Positions 32,942 through 42,967 are shown, counted from the stretch's first letter. The stretch: 64,000 bases of DNA from JACMNW01 sp963708425 (GCA_963708425.1 OY970206.1:992001-1056000); one strand, 5' to 3'. Notes: generated by a model not told the origin, from the sequence alone. Numbers and translations are program-made.

Positions 32942-34456
32942 ATGGTGGCGCGGGCGTATACAGTGGCGTTTGAAGGGGTCGAGGCGCGGATTGTCGAAGT
33001 GCAATGCGCCGTCGCGCCCGGCTTGCCGTCATTTTCCATCGTAGGCCTGCCCGATAAAGCGGTGTCCGAGGCGAAAGAGCGCGTGCGTGCTTCGCTGGCG
33101 TCAATGTCAATCGCGCTGCCGTCAAAGCGGATTACCATAAACCTGTCGCCCGCCGATCTGCCCAAGGAAGGCTCGCATTTTGATCTGCCGATTGCGCTGG
33201 CACTGTTGGCAGCGCTGGAGATTATTCCCAAGGACGAGATAGAGTGCACTGTGGCGCTGGGGGAATTGTCGCTTGATGGCCGCCTGATCGCGGTGATCGG
33301 CGCACTACCGGCCGCAATGGCCGCCGCCGAGGCGGATCGCACGTTGCTTTGCCCCAAGGCCTGTGGTGCCGAAGCGGCTTGGGTTGGGGCAACGCAAGTG
33401 CTTGCGGCGGCGTCTTTATCCGAAGTGGTGCGGCATTACACCGGCCAATCGCCGATGACACCTGCCGAGGCTGGCGAAGTGCAGCCCGCCAATTTCAGCC
33501 GCGATCTGCGCGATGTGAAAGGGCAGGAGCGCGCCAAACGGGCGCTGGAAATTGCCGCTGCGGGGCGGCACCATGTGTTGATGATTGGCAGCCCGGGGTC
33601 GGGAAAATCCATGCTGGCGGCCCGATTGCCCAGCATTTTGCCACCGCTTTCGCCGATTGAGGCGCTGGAAACCTCGATGATCCATTCACTGGCCGGATTG
33701 CTGACCGATGGCGGCATCAGCCGGTCGCGGCCCTACCGCGAGCCACACCACACGGCGTCGATGGCGGCAATTGTCGGCGGTGGCCGCAGTGCAAAACCGG
33801 GTGAGATCAGCCTAGCGCATAACGGCGTTCTGTTCTTGGACGAGTTCCCCGAATTCCCAAGACCCGTGCTGGAAACCCTGCGTCAACCGATCGAGACCGG
33901 GGAAATCGTAGTTGCCCGTGCCAATGCGCATGTCCGCTACCCGTGCCGGTTCCTGCTCGTGGCAGCTGCCAACCCCTGCAAATGCGGGTATCTTACCGAC
34001 CCGTCACGATCTTGCAGCAGGGCACCGATTTGCGGTGATGACTATATCGGGCGTATCTCTGGTCCGTTGATGGACCGTTTTGATCTGCGCATCGAAGTGC
34101 CGCCTGTGGCCTACACCGATCTTGATCTGCCAGCGTCGGGCGACACCTCTGCCACCGTTTCCGCCCGCGTGGCTGCTGCCCGCGCCGTGCAAACCGCACG
34201 CTTCGCGGATCATCCCGACATGCGGGTGAATGCCGACGCTGAAGGTGCCGTGCTGGACGAAATCGCCAATCCCGATGCCGAGGGGCGCGCACTTTTGGCG
34301 CGGGTGGCCGAACGCTTTGGCCTATCTGCGCGCGGCTATCATCGTGTCTTGCGCGTGGCACGAACAATTGCCGATCTTGATGGATCGTCCGGCGTGCGCC
34401 AACCGCACATCGCCGAAGCGGTCAGTTATCGGTTAGCCGCCAGCACAAAGGGCTAG
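32942..34456 (+). CDS. comM: YifB/ComM family AAA+ ATPase
   Basis: A 504-residue Mg-chelatase-like ATPase. The N-terminal Lon-like S5 domain (VEVQCAVAPGLPSFSIVGLPDKA, NLSPADLPKEGSHFDLPIAL) is followed by AAA+ Walker A GSPGSGKSM, Walker B LFLDEFPEF and a C-terminal Mg-chelatase domain. ComM helps branch migration in natural transformation. Its stop TAG lies in CTAG (34453-34456), shared with the convergent gshB stop. Confidence 0.93.
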   Translation: MVARAYTVAFEGVEARIVEVQCAVAPGLPSFSIVGLPDKAVSEAKERVRASLASMSIALPSKRITINLSPADLPKEGSHFDLPIALALLAALEIIPKDEIECTVALGELSLDGRLIAVIGALPAAMAAAEADRTLLCPKACGAEAAWVGATQVLAAASLSEVVRHYTGQSPMTPAEAGEVQPANFSRDLRDVKGQERAKRALEIAAAGRHHVLMIGSPGSGKSMLAARLPSILPPLSPIEALETSMIHSLAGLLTDGGISRSRPYREPHHTASMAAIVGGGRSAKPGEISLAHNGVLFLDEFPEFPRPVLETLRQPIETGEIVVARANAHVRYPCRFLLVAAANPCKCGYLTDPSRSCSRAPICGDDYIGRISGPLMDRFDLRIEVPPVAYTDLDLPASGDTSATVSARVAAARAVQTARFADHPDMRVNADAEGAVLDEIANPDAEGRALLARVAERFGLSARGYHRVLRVARTIADLDGSSGVRQPHIAEAVSYRLAASTKG

Positions 34457-35394
34457 CGGCGCTTGGCCTCGATCACCTGCCAGATACGTTCCGCGGTGTT
34501 GGTGCCATCGAACCGCTCCAGTTCCTGAATGCCGGTGGGTGAGGTGACGTTTATCTCGGTCAGATAATCGCCGATCACATCAATCCCCACGAAAATCTGA
34601 CCCTTTTCGCGCAAAGTCGGGCCGATTGCTGCACAAATCTCTAGGTCGCGCGTCGTCAGGCCAACCTTTTCCGGGCGACCACCTGCGTGCATGTTGGACC
34701 GGGTTTCGCCATCCTGCGGCACTCGGTTGATGGCGCCCACCGGCTCGCCATCAACCAGGATCACGCGCTTGTCGCCCTTGGACACATCGGGCAGAAACTT
34801 CTGCACAATCAAAGGCTCGCGGTTCATGCCGGTGAACATTTCATAAAGCGACGCCAAATTGCGATCATTCGGATCAAGCCGGAACACTCCCGCACCACCA
34901 TTGCCATACAATGGCTTCAGTATGATATCGCCATGTCGGGCTTTGAAGGCGCGGATGGTGGCCAGATCACGCGCAATGGCGGTAGGTGGCGTCAGGTCGG
35001 GAAATCGCAGCACCAGCAGCTTTTCGGGATAGTTCCTCACCCAGAACGGATCGTTCACCACCAAAGTTTTCGGATGAATCATGTCCAGCAGATGCGTCGT
35101 GGTGATGTAGCCCATGTCAAATGGCGGATCTTGGCGCAGCCAGACAACATCAAAATCGGCCAGATCAACCTCAGATTCTTCACCGTAAGTGACGTGGTTG
35201 CCAATCTCGTGCCGCAGCGTAATCGGAAAACCGCGCGCCATAACCCGACCTTCAACGAAGGCCAGCTTATCAGCGGTGTAGAAGAACAACTCATGCCCGC
35301 GCGCCTGCGCTTCCAGCGCGATACGAAAGGTGCTGTCGGCATTAATGTTAACAGACCCGATGGGATCCATCTGCAAAGCGACCTTCAGGGTCAT
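34453..35394 (-). CDS. gshB: Glutathione synthetase
   Basis: A 313-residue ATP-grasp ligase joining gamma-glutamylcysteine and glycine. The N-terminal MDPIGSVNINADSTFRIALE, the ATP-binding LKPLYGNGGAGVFRL loop and the metal site EINVTSPTGIQELE are all present. Third gene of the leftward unit rsmI-yraN-gshB, a usual alphaproteobacterial order, 60 bases after the frameshifted yraN. It overlaps comM tail to tail by four bases. Confidence 0.95.
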   Translation of the reverse strand: MTLKVALQMDPIGSVNINADSTFRIALEAQARGHELFFYTADKLAFVEGRVMARGFPITLRHEIGNHVTYGEESEVDLADFDVVWLRQDPPFDMGYITTTHLLDMIHPKTLVVNDPFWVRNYPEKLLVLRFPDLTPPTAIARDLATIRAFKARHGDIILKPLYGNGGAGVFRLDPNDRNLASLYEMFTGMNREPLIVQKFLPDVSKGDKRVILVDGEPVGAINRVPQDGETRSNMHAGGRPEKVGLTTRDLEICAAIGPTLREKGQIFVGIDVIGDYLTEINVTSPTGIQELERFDGTNTAERIWQVIEAKRR

Positions 35395-35454
35395 GGCAGT
35401 CTCCGGTTCATTCGCCGTCAGTGATGACGGAAGTGGGCGCGGGATGCAAACAGG

Positions 35455-35809
35455 TCACGCCGAGAACGCGTTTTCCAGAATTTCAATCTGCCCGGTGCCG
35501 TCCACCAAAGCCACGTCAAAGCGAGAATTCGGTCAACTGACCATTGGGTTCGCCCGCCAGAAATTCTGATGCAGTTGCGTAAATTCTTGCCATTTGCCGC
35601 TGTGTCAGATGTTCGGCGGCCAGCGCGTGGGTCGAACTTTGCTTGACCTCGATAAAGATCACACTGTCGCCATCGCGGGCGACAAGATCAATTTCGCCAG
35701 CCGCCCCACGCCAACGCCGCGCACAAACCGCACGGCCTGATCGGGCATAGAATTGCGCAACCTGTTCTTCGGCGGATAGACCAGCGTGGTAGGATACCGC
35801 CCCGGTCAT
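35455..35809 (-). pseudogene. yraN: Frameshifted YraN (UPF0102) family gene
   Basis: The reading frame from 35809 gives a YraN protein (GLSAEEQVAQFYARSGR, GEIDLVARDGDSVIFIEVKQ with the nuclease-like Asp/Glu/Lys set) that ends early at 35516, after 97 residues (LTEFSL). The missing C-terminus is encoded in another frame: from 35523 down to a TGA at 35455 the sequence reads RFDVALVDGTGQIEILENAF, the family's ending. One extra base, best placed at 35524, restores a protein of about 117 residues, the normal length. So this is either a real single-base insertion or an assembly error. The start is coupled to rsmI by ATGA. Confidence 0.88.
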
Positions 35810-36678
35810 CGGGACCCAAGCTTCAGCGCCAGCTGATAGACCTCGCGCCGCGCCATGCCGAAGGCTTCGGCCACCGCTGCCGATGCGTCTTTCATTGTCA
35901 TCGTCGCCAGCGCCTTTTGCAACGCATCCTCGACGGTTGCCGCATCTGCTTTGATTTCACCAGCGCGGTCGATCAGCACAACAATTTCACCCTTCACCAC
36001 CCGCCCGGAAAACGCCTGCACCAGATCTTTCAACGTGCCGCGCGACACCTCTTCGAATCGCTTGGTCATTTCGCGGCAGACCGCAGCATTGCGCCCTTCG
36101 CCCAGATACTGGGACAGATCCTTCAACAATTGGTTAATCCGTTTGGGCAACTCGTAGAGGATCAGCGTTGCCTGCACCCCGGCCAGATCAGACAGAAACG
36201 TCGCCCGCGCGCTTTTGGTTGTGGGTGGAAAACCGGCAAACAGAAACCTGTCAGACGGCAGCCCAGATACGGTCAACGCGCATAGCACCGCAGATGGCCC
36301 GGGGGCGGCAAGCACAGTGAAGCCCGCATCTATTGCCGCACGGGCCAGTTGATAGCCCGGATCGGCGACCAAAGGCGTGCCCGCCTCTGACGCGTAAGCC
36401 ACGGATTTGCCGTCTGCCAGCGCGCGCAAAAGGCGGGGGCGCATCGCCTCGCCGTTGTGGTCGTGATAGGCCAGAAGGGGACGATCACCAAGCGCCACAC
36501 CGTGTATCTCCATCAAATGACGCAAAGTGCGGGTATCTTCGGCAGCGAGCACGTCGGCTCCAGCCAGAATATCCAATGCCCGCAAGGTAATGTCGCGCGC
36601 CGCACCAATTGGCGTTGCGATAAAATGCAGACCCGGCACGATGGCACGGGGCGACAGCGACGGTGTGCCGATGATCAA
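35806..36678 (-). CDS. rsmI: 16S rRNA (cytidine1402-2'-O)-methyltransferase
   Basis: A 290-residue SAM-dependent methyltransferase acting on C1402 of 16S rRNA in the decoding centre. FIATPIGAARDITLRALD, LAAEDTRTLRHLM, SEAGTPLVADPGYQL and GPSAVLCALTVSGLP are the family motifs. It heads the rsmI-yraN-gshB unit and is divergent from the LpoA-like gene, with an 88-base gap for both promoters. Confidence 0.95.
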   Translation of the reverse strand: MIIGTPSLSPRAIVPGLHFIATPIGAARDITLRALDILAGADVLAAEDTRTLRHLMEIHGVALGDRPLLAYHDHNGEAMRPRLLRALADGKSVAYASEAGTPLVADPGYQLARAAIDAGFTVLAAPGPSAVLCALTVSGLPSDRFLFAGFPPTTKSARATFLSDLAGVQATLILYELPKRINQLLKDLSQYLGEGRNAAVCREMTKRFEEVSRGTLKDLVQAFSGRVVKGEIVVLIDRAGEIKADAATVEDALQKALATMTMKDASAAVAEAFGMARREVYQLALKLGSR

Positions 36679-36766
36679 TTGCTGATCCCTTCGAAAGTTT
36701 ACTTCCCAGCGCGAACCGATTAATCAGTGTCTGTAAGCGTTTCGCGCCTTGAGAGTGAGGAAAACC

Positions 36767-37942
36767 ATGTTGTCTGTTTTGCGTCTGGCCCGCAAGTCTT
36801 TGGGGCGATTTGCTGTTGGCGTAACCGCTGTTGTCTTGGCTGCTTGTGCGCCCGGCACCACCACAACTGGCGGGCCGTCGATAGACACCTCCGCCCCGGT
36901 GCCAGTGGCATTGCTGGTGCCGTCAGGTTCCGGTCAGGCGGGCGATGAGTTTCTGGCGCAAAGCTTGCAGAACGCGGCAAAACTGGCGATTTCTGACCTG
37001 TCCGGCGTGCAGATTGATCTGCGAGTTTACAGTACGGGTGGCCAACCTGGCCAGGCGCAGGCAATGGCGATCAGGGCCGTAGACGAAGGCGCGCTGATCA
37101 TTCTTGGCCCGGTTTTCGCGCAAGAGGCAAATGCCGCTGGCGTGGCGGTCAGCCGCCGTGGCGTGAACGTTCTTAGCTTTTCGAACAACCCCGACATCGC
37201 TGGCGGCAACGTCTTTGTGCTGGGCCAGACATTTGAAAGCACCGCTACGCGGCTGGCTTCCTATGCCGCGCGCAACGGCAAGCGCAAGCTGATGGTCGTG
37301 CATGATCGCAACACTGGCGGCGAGATTGGCCTTGCTGCCATTCGCGCCGGGGCGTCTGCTGCGGGCGCATCGGTCGTTGCCGTTGGCAACTATGAGTTTT
37401 CGCAAAACGGTGTGGTTTCGGCTGTTCCGGGTATTGCTGCATCGGCCAAAGCCAGTGGTGCTGATGCCGTCTTCTTCACTGCCGACACCGCCGGTGCGTT
37501 GCCACTTGTCACACAGTTGCTGCGCGAAAATGGTGTTGGCGCAGATACAACACGGTTTATCGGCCTGACCCGTTGGGATGTGCCGACGGCGTCTCTGGGT
37601 CTGCCGGGCCTGCAGGGCGGCTGGTTCGCGCTGCCTGATCCGGGGCTTTATCAGCAGTATCAGGCGCGCTACCAAGCGGCGTTCGGGTCTGCCCCACATC
37701 CGATTTCCGGCCTGGCCTATGATGGCATTGCGGCCATTGGGGCCTTGGTTAAGCAAGGCAAAGCCAACGCACTGACCGGTGCTGCACTTACCCAAGGATC
37801 GGGCTTTGTCGGTGTCAATGGCATTTTCCGGTTGCGGAACGATGGCACCAATGATCGCGGGCTTGCCGTTGCAGAAGTGAGGGGGGGTCAGTTGGTTATT
37901 GTCGACGGGGCACCACGCAGCTTTGGCGGCGCGGGCTTCTGA
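36767..37942 (+). CDS. LpoA-like penicillin-binding protein activator lipoprotein
   Basis: A 391-residue lipoprotein: signal peptide with lipobox VLAAC about 26 residues in, a short linker rich in Thr/Gly/Ser, then a type I periplasmic-binding fold (VALLVPSGSGQAGDEFLAQS, ILGPVFAQEANAAG, SGLAYDGIAAIG). It matches the C-terminal domain of LpoA, which activates PBP1A in peptidoglycan synthesis, without LpoA's TPR half, as is usual in alphaproteobacteria. ATG 36767 follows TGAGG. Divergent from rsmI, a widespread pairing, and 14 bases upstream of glnD. Confidence 0.87.
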   Translation: MLSVLRLARKSLGRFAVGVTAVVLAACAPGTTTTGGPSIDTSAPVPVALLVPSGSGQAGDEFLAQSLQNAAKLAISDLSGVQIDLRVYSTGGQPGQAQAMAIRAVDEGALIILGPVFAQEANAAGVAVSRRGVNVLSFSNNPDIAGGNVFVLGQTFESTATRLASYAARNGKRKLMVVHDRNTGGEIGLAAIRAGASAAGASVVAVGNYEFSQNGVVSAVPGIAASAKASGADAVFFTADTAGALPLVTQLLRENGVGADTTRFIGLTRWDVPTASLGLPGLQGGWFALPDPGLYQQYQARYQAAFGSAPHPISGLAYDGIAAIGALVKQGKANALTGAALTQGSGFVGVNGIFRLRNDGTNDRGLAVAEVRGGQLVIVDGAPRSFGGAGF

Positions 37943-37956
37943 ACCGCATATAAAGA

Positions 37957-40752
37957 ATGCCCGATACATCCCGATTGCTTGGGTCAGATTCGACGGAACA
38001 GCCAGCCGAAGCTGACTTGATCATTCCTGCACTGAAAATCATCGACCCCAAATCGATCACGGCAGCAATTGCCAAAGAGCTGGGCCCAAAACCTGACGCA
38101 CGCGATGTACGGTCCATTGCCGTCCGGCATATGCTGGAGGCTAAGCAGCGCGGTAACGCCGCGCTGGCTGCTGCCTTTGCCGCAAGCCCGCTGGCGGCTA
38201 GGCGATTGGTCAGATCACAGGCGCATCTGACCGACGGTCTGGTCACGACGGCCCTGCTGGTGGCCCTGCGGCACTTGCATCCATTACCCAGCCCGACCGA
38301 GGCTGAACGCATCGCCGTGCTGGCTGTGGGCGGTTATGGGCGCGCCGAGATGGCGCCGCAATCCGATGTCGATCTACTGTTTCTGACCCCGTGGAAGATT
38401 ACACCATGGGCGGAATCGGTGATCGAATCCATGCTCTACATGCTTTGGGATCTAAAGCTGAAGGTCGGTCATGCCAGCCGAACGGTGAAAGACTGCCTAC
38501 GCCTTGGCCGCGCCGATATTACCATTCGCACTGCATTGTTGGAGCACCGCTTTATCGCTGGCCATGCACCGTTGGCGGCCGAGCTGGGTGAAAAGCTGTG
38601 GTCCGATCTGTTCCGCAACACTGGCCGCGAATTTATCGACGCCAAGCTTGCCGAACGGGCAGAACGCCACAAGCGCCAAGGCGGGCAGCGGTATGTGCTG
38701 GAACCAAACGTGAAGGAAGGCAAAGGCGGGTTGCGCGATCTGCAAACGCTGTATTGGATCGGCAAATATCTGCACAGGGTGCCATCGCCCGAAGGTCTGG
38801 TCAGTGCGGGCCTGTTCGACCGCGAAGAATTTGCCACTTTCACCCGCGCCGAAGATTTCCTTTGGGCCGCGCGCTGCCATCTGCACTACATCGCCGGGCG
38901 ATTGGTCGATCAGTTGACTTTTGATATGCAAGTCGAGGTCGCAGCCCGGATGGGTTACCACGATACCGCAGGCCGACGGGCGGTAGAGCATTTTATGCAA
39001 GACTACTTCCGCCACGCCACCAAGGTAGGCGAGTTGACGCGGATATTCCTTACCGAACTCGAAGCACGCCACGCCAAACCGGAAGCATCGTTAAAGGGCC
39101 TGTTCACCCGCAAGAAGAAGGTCCGGCCCGGCTTTAAACTGGTGCAGGGGCGCATTGATGCGGCCGATCCGGCGGCATTTCTGTCGGACAAGTTGAACCT
39201 GCTGCGTGTGTTCGAAGAAGCGCTGCGATCAGAGTATCTGCTGCATCCCAATGTGATGCGCCTGATCGCCAGCAATCTGTCACTGATCGACGATGACATG
39301 CGCACCGATCCCGAAGCGGTGCAGATTTTTCTTGATCTGCTGCTAGAACATGGCAACCCGGAACGCGCGCTACGCCGGATGAACGAACTGGGCGCACTTG
39401 CCGCCTTTATCCCTGAATTTGAACCCATCGTCGCTATGATGCAGTTTAACGTCTATCACCACTACACGGTGGACGAGCACATCATCCAGACCATCAGCGT
39501 GCTGGCACAGATTGAACGCGGCGAACTGGTCGAGGAACTGCCAGTTGCCACGGGCATTCTGAAAGAAGGCGTCAATCGTCGGATCATCTACATCGCACTG
39601 CTTTTGCACGACATTGGCAAGGGTCGCCCGGAAGATCATTCCATCCTGGGCGCGCAGATTACCCGCCGCGTGGCCCCGCGCTTGGGTCTGGATACCGAAG
39701 AAGCTGAAACCGTCGAATGGCTAGTGCGCTATCATCTGCTGATGTCCGATATGGCGCAGAAGCGCGACATCGGTGATCCGCGCACAGTGCGCGATTTCGC
39801 CAAGGCGGTGAAAACCAAGAAGCGGCTTGATCTGCTGACCGTGCTGACTGTCTGCGATATTCGTGGGGTCGGGCCGACCACTTGGAACAATTGGAAAGCG
39901 CAGCTTTTGCGCCAGTTATACCGCGATACCAGCGATGCGCTGGAGGGCGGGTTGGAGACGCTGAACCGCGAGAACCGGCAGGATGAGGCTTTGCGCGCTC
40001 TTCGTGAACGCCTGCCAGATTGGACCGATGCGCAGATTCAAGCCGAGGCGACCCGCCACTACGCACCCTATTGGCAGGGGCTTTCGACCGACACGCATGT
40101 GATTTTCGCGAATATGCTTCAGGGCCTTGATGACAGTGAAATTCGTATTGATCTGCATCCCGAACCCAACCGCGACGCAACTCGGGCCTGCTTTGCCTTA
40201 GCCGATCATCCCGGGATATTCTCGCGACTTGCGGGGGCTCTGGCGCTGGTTGGTGCAAATGTGGTGGATGCGCGCACCTATACGTCGAAAGACGGTTACG
40301 CGACGGCCGTTTTCTGGGTGCAAGATGCTGATGGCGCGCCGTATGAATTGGCACGCCTGCCCCGCTTGCGCAGCATGATCGACAAAACCCTCAGGGGCGA
40401 AGTCGTGGCGCGCGACGCGCTGAAAGATCGTGACAAGGTGAAAAAACGCGAGCGCGAGTTTCGCTTTCCGACCCACATTACCTTCGACAATGACGGGTCG
40501 GAAATTTACACCATCATCGAGGTTGATACCCGTGACAGGCCGGGCCTGTTGTACGATCTGACCCGCACCTTGGCTGCAAACAACATCTATATCGCATCCG
40601 CCGTGATCGCGACTTACGGGGCGCAAGTGGTGGACAGTTTTTACGTCAAAGACATGTTCGGCCTGAAGTTGCACGCCAAGCCCCGGCAAGAGGCGCTGGA
40701 AAAGAAGCTGCGCCAGTCCATTGTAGATGGTGTTGAACGGGCGCGGGAATGA
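37957..40752 (+). CDS. glnD: [Protein-PII] uridylyltransferase/uridylyl-removing enzyme
   Basis: A 931-residue nitrogen sensor that uridylylates PII proteins when glutamine is low and removes UMP when it is high. The nucleotidyltransferase domain shows GGYGRAEMAPQSDVDLLFL (about residue 128), then the GlnE-like helical part, an HD domain with LLHDIGKGRPEDHS (about residue 548), and two C-terminal ACT domains that sense glutamine (the second around VDTRDRPGLLYDLTRTLA). The start ATG has a weak ribosome site. It overlaps murJ by four bases, so the two are co-translated. Confidence 0.96.
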   Translation: MPDTSRLLGSDSTEQPAEADLIIPALKIIDPKSITAAIAKELGPKPDARDVRSIAVRHMLEAKQRGNAALAAAFAASPLAARRLVRSQAHLTDGLVTTALLVALRHLHPLPSPTEAERIAVLAVGGYGRAEMAPQSDVDLLFLTPWKITPWAESVIESMLYMLWDLKLKVGHASRTVKDCLRLGRADITIRTALLEHRFIAGHAPLAAELGEKLWSDLFRNTGREFIDAKLAERAERHKRQGGQRYVLEPNVKEGKGGLRDLQTLYWIGKYLHRVPSPEGLVSAGLFDREEFATFTRAEDFLWAARCHLHYIAGRLVDQLTFDMQVEVAARMGYHDTAGRRAVEHFMQDYFRHATKVGELTRIFLTELEARHAKPEASLKGLFTRKKKVRPGFKLVQGRIDAADPAAFLSDKLNLLRVFEEALRSEYLLHPNVMRLIASNLSLIDDDMRTDPEAVQIFLDLLLEHGNPERALRRMNELGALAAFIPEFEPIVAMMQFNVYHHYTVDEHIIQTISVLAQIERGELVEELPVATGILKEGVNRRIIYIALLLHDIGKGRPEDHSILGAQITRRVAPRLGLDTEEAETVEWLVRYHLLMSDMAQKRDIGDPRTVRDFAKAVKTKKRLDLLTVLTVCDIRGVGPTTWNNWKAQLLRQLYRDTSDALEGGLETLNRENRQDEALRALRERLPDWTDAQIQAEATRHYAPYWQGLSTDTHVIFANMLQGLDDSEIRIDLHPEPNRDATRACFALADHPGIFSRLAGALALVGANVVDARTYTSKDGYATAVFWVQDADGAPYELARLPRLRSMIDKTLRGEVVARDALKDRDKVKKREREFRFPTHITFDNDGSEIYTIIEVDTRDRPGLLYDLTRTLAANNIYIASAVIATYGAQVVDSFYVKDMFGLKLHAKPRQEALEKKLRQSIVDGVERARE

Positions 40753-42290
40753 AACCTATCTCGCTTATGCGTAGCATTTTCACGGTTGGCGGCTGGACGC
40801 TGTTATCGCGAGGTGCGGGCTTTGGCCGCGATATCATGATGGCCGCCTATCTGGGCACCGGCCCGGTTGCCGATGCGTTCAATGTGGCGTTTTCGCTGCC
40901 CAACATGTTTCGCCGGTTCTTTGCCGAAGGTGCATTCAACATGGCCTTCGTGCCGATGTTCGCCAAAAAGCTGGAAGGCGGCGAAGATGCCAACGGCTTT
41001 GCCCGCGATGCGTTCAACGGGCTGGCGGCAGTGCTGATCGTGTTCTCGATCATCGGTACGCTGGCGATGCCATGGCTGGTTTGGGCGATGGCCAGTGGTT
41101 TTGTCGGCGATGCGCGGTTTGATCTGGCGGTGCTGTATGGCCGAATTGGGTTTTGCTATATCTTGTTCATCAGTCTGGTGGCCCTGCTGTCGGGCGTGCT
41201 GAACGCCTATGGCCACTTTACCGAAGCGGGTTTCGTGCCAGTTTTGATGAACATAATTTTCATCATCGCCATGCTGATTGCCCTGCAAATGGGCTGGGAT
41301 ATGGGGCTGACGTTGGCGTGGACGGTGCCGGTGACGGGTATCTTGCAACTGGCCTTCACCTGGTATTCCGCCTATCGGCTGGGCTTCCGCTTTACGCCGC
41401 GCTGGCCAACCTGGACGCCTGAACTTAAGCGACTGGCAACCATCGCGGCCCCGGCCGTGCTTGCGGGCGGTGTCGTGCAGATCAACCTCTTGGTCGGGCG
41501 TCAGGTGGCAAGTTATACAGACGGTGCAGTGTCATGGCTGGTCTACGCTGACCGGCTATACCAGCTGCCCTTGGGCGTGGTTGGCATCGCCATCGGCACG
41601 GTTTTGCTGCCCGATCTTTCGCGCCGCTTGCGTGCAGGTGATGCAACCGGGGGGCGTGACAGCTTTAATCGTGGTGTGGAATTTGCTTTGGCGTTAACCT
41701 TGCCCGCCGCTGTCGCGCTGATGGTGATCTGCCTGCCGCTGATTTCGGTGCTGTATGAACGCGGCGCCTTTGGCCCGGATGATACCGCATCGACCGCCCT
41801 TGTTCTGGCGATCTACGGCGCGGGCCTGCCCGCCTTCGTGCTGCACAAAGTGCTGCAGCCGCTTTATTACGCCCGCGAAGATACTACCCGGCCATTTCGC
41901 TATGCCGTGGTTTCGATGATCCTGAACGCCGCCATCGCCGTCGGCCTGATGCAACTGATCGGCTTTGCCGCAGCAGCACTGGCCACCACGCTTGCCGGTT
42001 GGATCATGGTGCTGCAGTTGTGGTTCGGCAGCCGCCGCATGGGTGACGAAGCGCGCCTTGATACCCGCAGCCGCAAACGCCTGCCACGCATCGTGTTGGC
42101 GTCGTTTGGCATGGGGGTGGTGCTTTGGGGGATGGTCATCGTGCTCGGCCCGATGCTGGGCACGGAAGGATGGCGTTATTTGGGCCTTGGCCTGCTGGTC
42201 GGATCGGGCATCATCAGCTATTTCGCATTTGGCACCGTAATCGGCGCGTTCAAGCTGTCAGATTTCCGCGGCCTGCGCCGTCAACGCTGA
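40749..42290 (+). CDS. murJ: Lipid II flippase
   Basis: A 513-residue polytopic MurJ/MviN flippase of the MOP superfamily with about 14 spans. The N-terminus (TVGGWTLLSRGAGFGRDIMMAAYLG) and LPNMFRRFFAEGAFNMAFVP with its conserved arginines are diagnostic. It moves lipid II to the periplasmic face for peptidoglycan synthesis. Coupled to glnD by ATGA; its end overlaps the convergent rhomboid gene by ten bases. Confidence 0.95.
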   Translation: MKPISLMRSIFTVGGWTLLSRGAGFGRDIMMAAYLGTGPVADAFNVAFSLPNMFRRFFAEGAFNMAFVPMFAKKLEGGEDANGFARDAFNGLAAVLIVFSIIGTLAMPWLVWAMASGFVGDARFDLAVLYGRIGFCYILFISLVALLSGVLNAYGHFTEAGFVPVLMNIIFIIAMLIALQMGWDMGLTLAWTVPVTGILQLAFTWYSAYRLGFRFTPRWPTWTPELKRLATIAAPAVLAGGVVQINLLVGRQVASYTDGAVSWLVYADRLYQLPLGVVGIAIGTVLLPDLSRRLRAGDATGGRDSFNRGVEFALALTLPAAVALMVICLPLISVLYERGAFGPDDTASTALVLAIYGAGLPAFVLHKVLQPLYYAREDTTRPFRYAVVSMILNAAIAVGLMQLIGFAAAALATTLAGWIMVLQLWFGSRRMGDEARLDTRSRKRLPRIVLASFGMGVVLWGMVIVLGPMLGTEGWRYLGLGLLVGSGIISYFAFGTVIGAFKLSDFRGLRRQR

Positions 42291-42967
42291 CGCAGCTTTT
42301 CGCGCACCCGCGTCCAACCGCCAGGACTAACCACGAAAGACAGCAAGAACCCGGTGGCAAATCCCGCAAGATCGGCCACCCATTCCCAGCCGCCGCCAAA
42401 GACCAAACCAAACACCAGCTGGATCACCAAAAGAAACCCGATCATCGTAAAGGCGCGGTACTTGTTCGCCCCAACTGCGGCCAGGTTGACCCACAACAGA
42501 AACGTAAACGCCCCGATAAGCCCGTACACTGGCGGGTAGCCACCAATCAGCGCCGCCTGCATGTCCGGCACCATCGCAAAGACAAAGGCCCCTGCTGCCG
42601 CCGCGCCAAAGAAGACCGCCAGCACTGCCCACCAGCGAAACACCTCGCCGACCATTTTTCCCAAGGCCAGCAGCATCACAACAACAAACGCCGCGTGGGT
42701 AAAAGTGCCGTGCACGAACGGATAGGTCACCAACCGCGCCATGCCTGCCAACGGATATTGCCCGTCTTCCAGCATGTCGCGCATCAGTTCAGGCACAAAG
42801 GCAAACCGTTGTACTGCGTCAATCCGCCAGCCAATGCCCTGCGCACCACCGACAATTCCCTGCGCACCAAGATTCAACGCCACCTCCATGGCGATCATCG
42901 GCAGGGCCAGCACCCAAACCACCATCGGCAGCGGGTTCAGCGGCGGGGCGTTCAAGTTGTCATTCAT
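42281..42967 (-). CDS. Rhomboid-fold membrane protein lacking the catalytic dyad
   Basis: A 228-residue membrane protein with about six spans and the rhomboid layout: VTYPFVHGTFTHAAF (residues 80-94) matches the first conserved rhomboid region. At the catalytic serine the usual GxSG reads GGYP (142-145, Tyr144 in place of Ser), and at the catalytic histidine the usual AH.GG reads ADLAGF (198-203, Asp199 in place of His). It is therefore expected to be proteolytically inactive, like iRhom/derlin-type pseudoproteases. ATG 42967 has a GATGAG stretch upstream; ATG 42988 is possible. Divergent from trpS. Confidence 0.85.
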   Translation of the reverse strand: MNDNLNAPPLNPLPMVVWVLALPMIAMEVALNLGAQGIVGGAQGIGWRIDAVQRFAFVPELMRDMLEDGQYPLAGMARLVTYPFVHGTFTHAAFVVVMLLALGKMVGEVFRWWAVLAVFFGAAAAGAFVFAMVPDMQAALIGGYPPVYGLIGAFTFLLWVNLAAVGANKYRAFTMIGFLLVIQLVFGLVFGGGWEWVADLAGFATGFLLSFVVSPGGWTRVREKLRQR

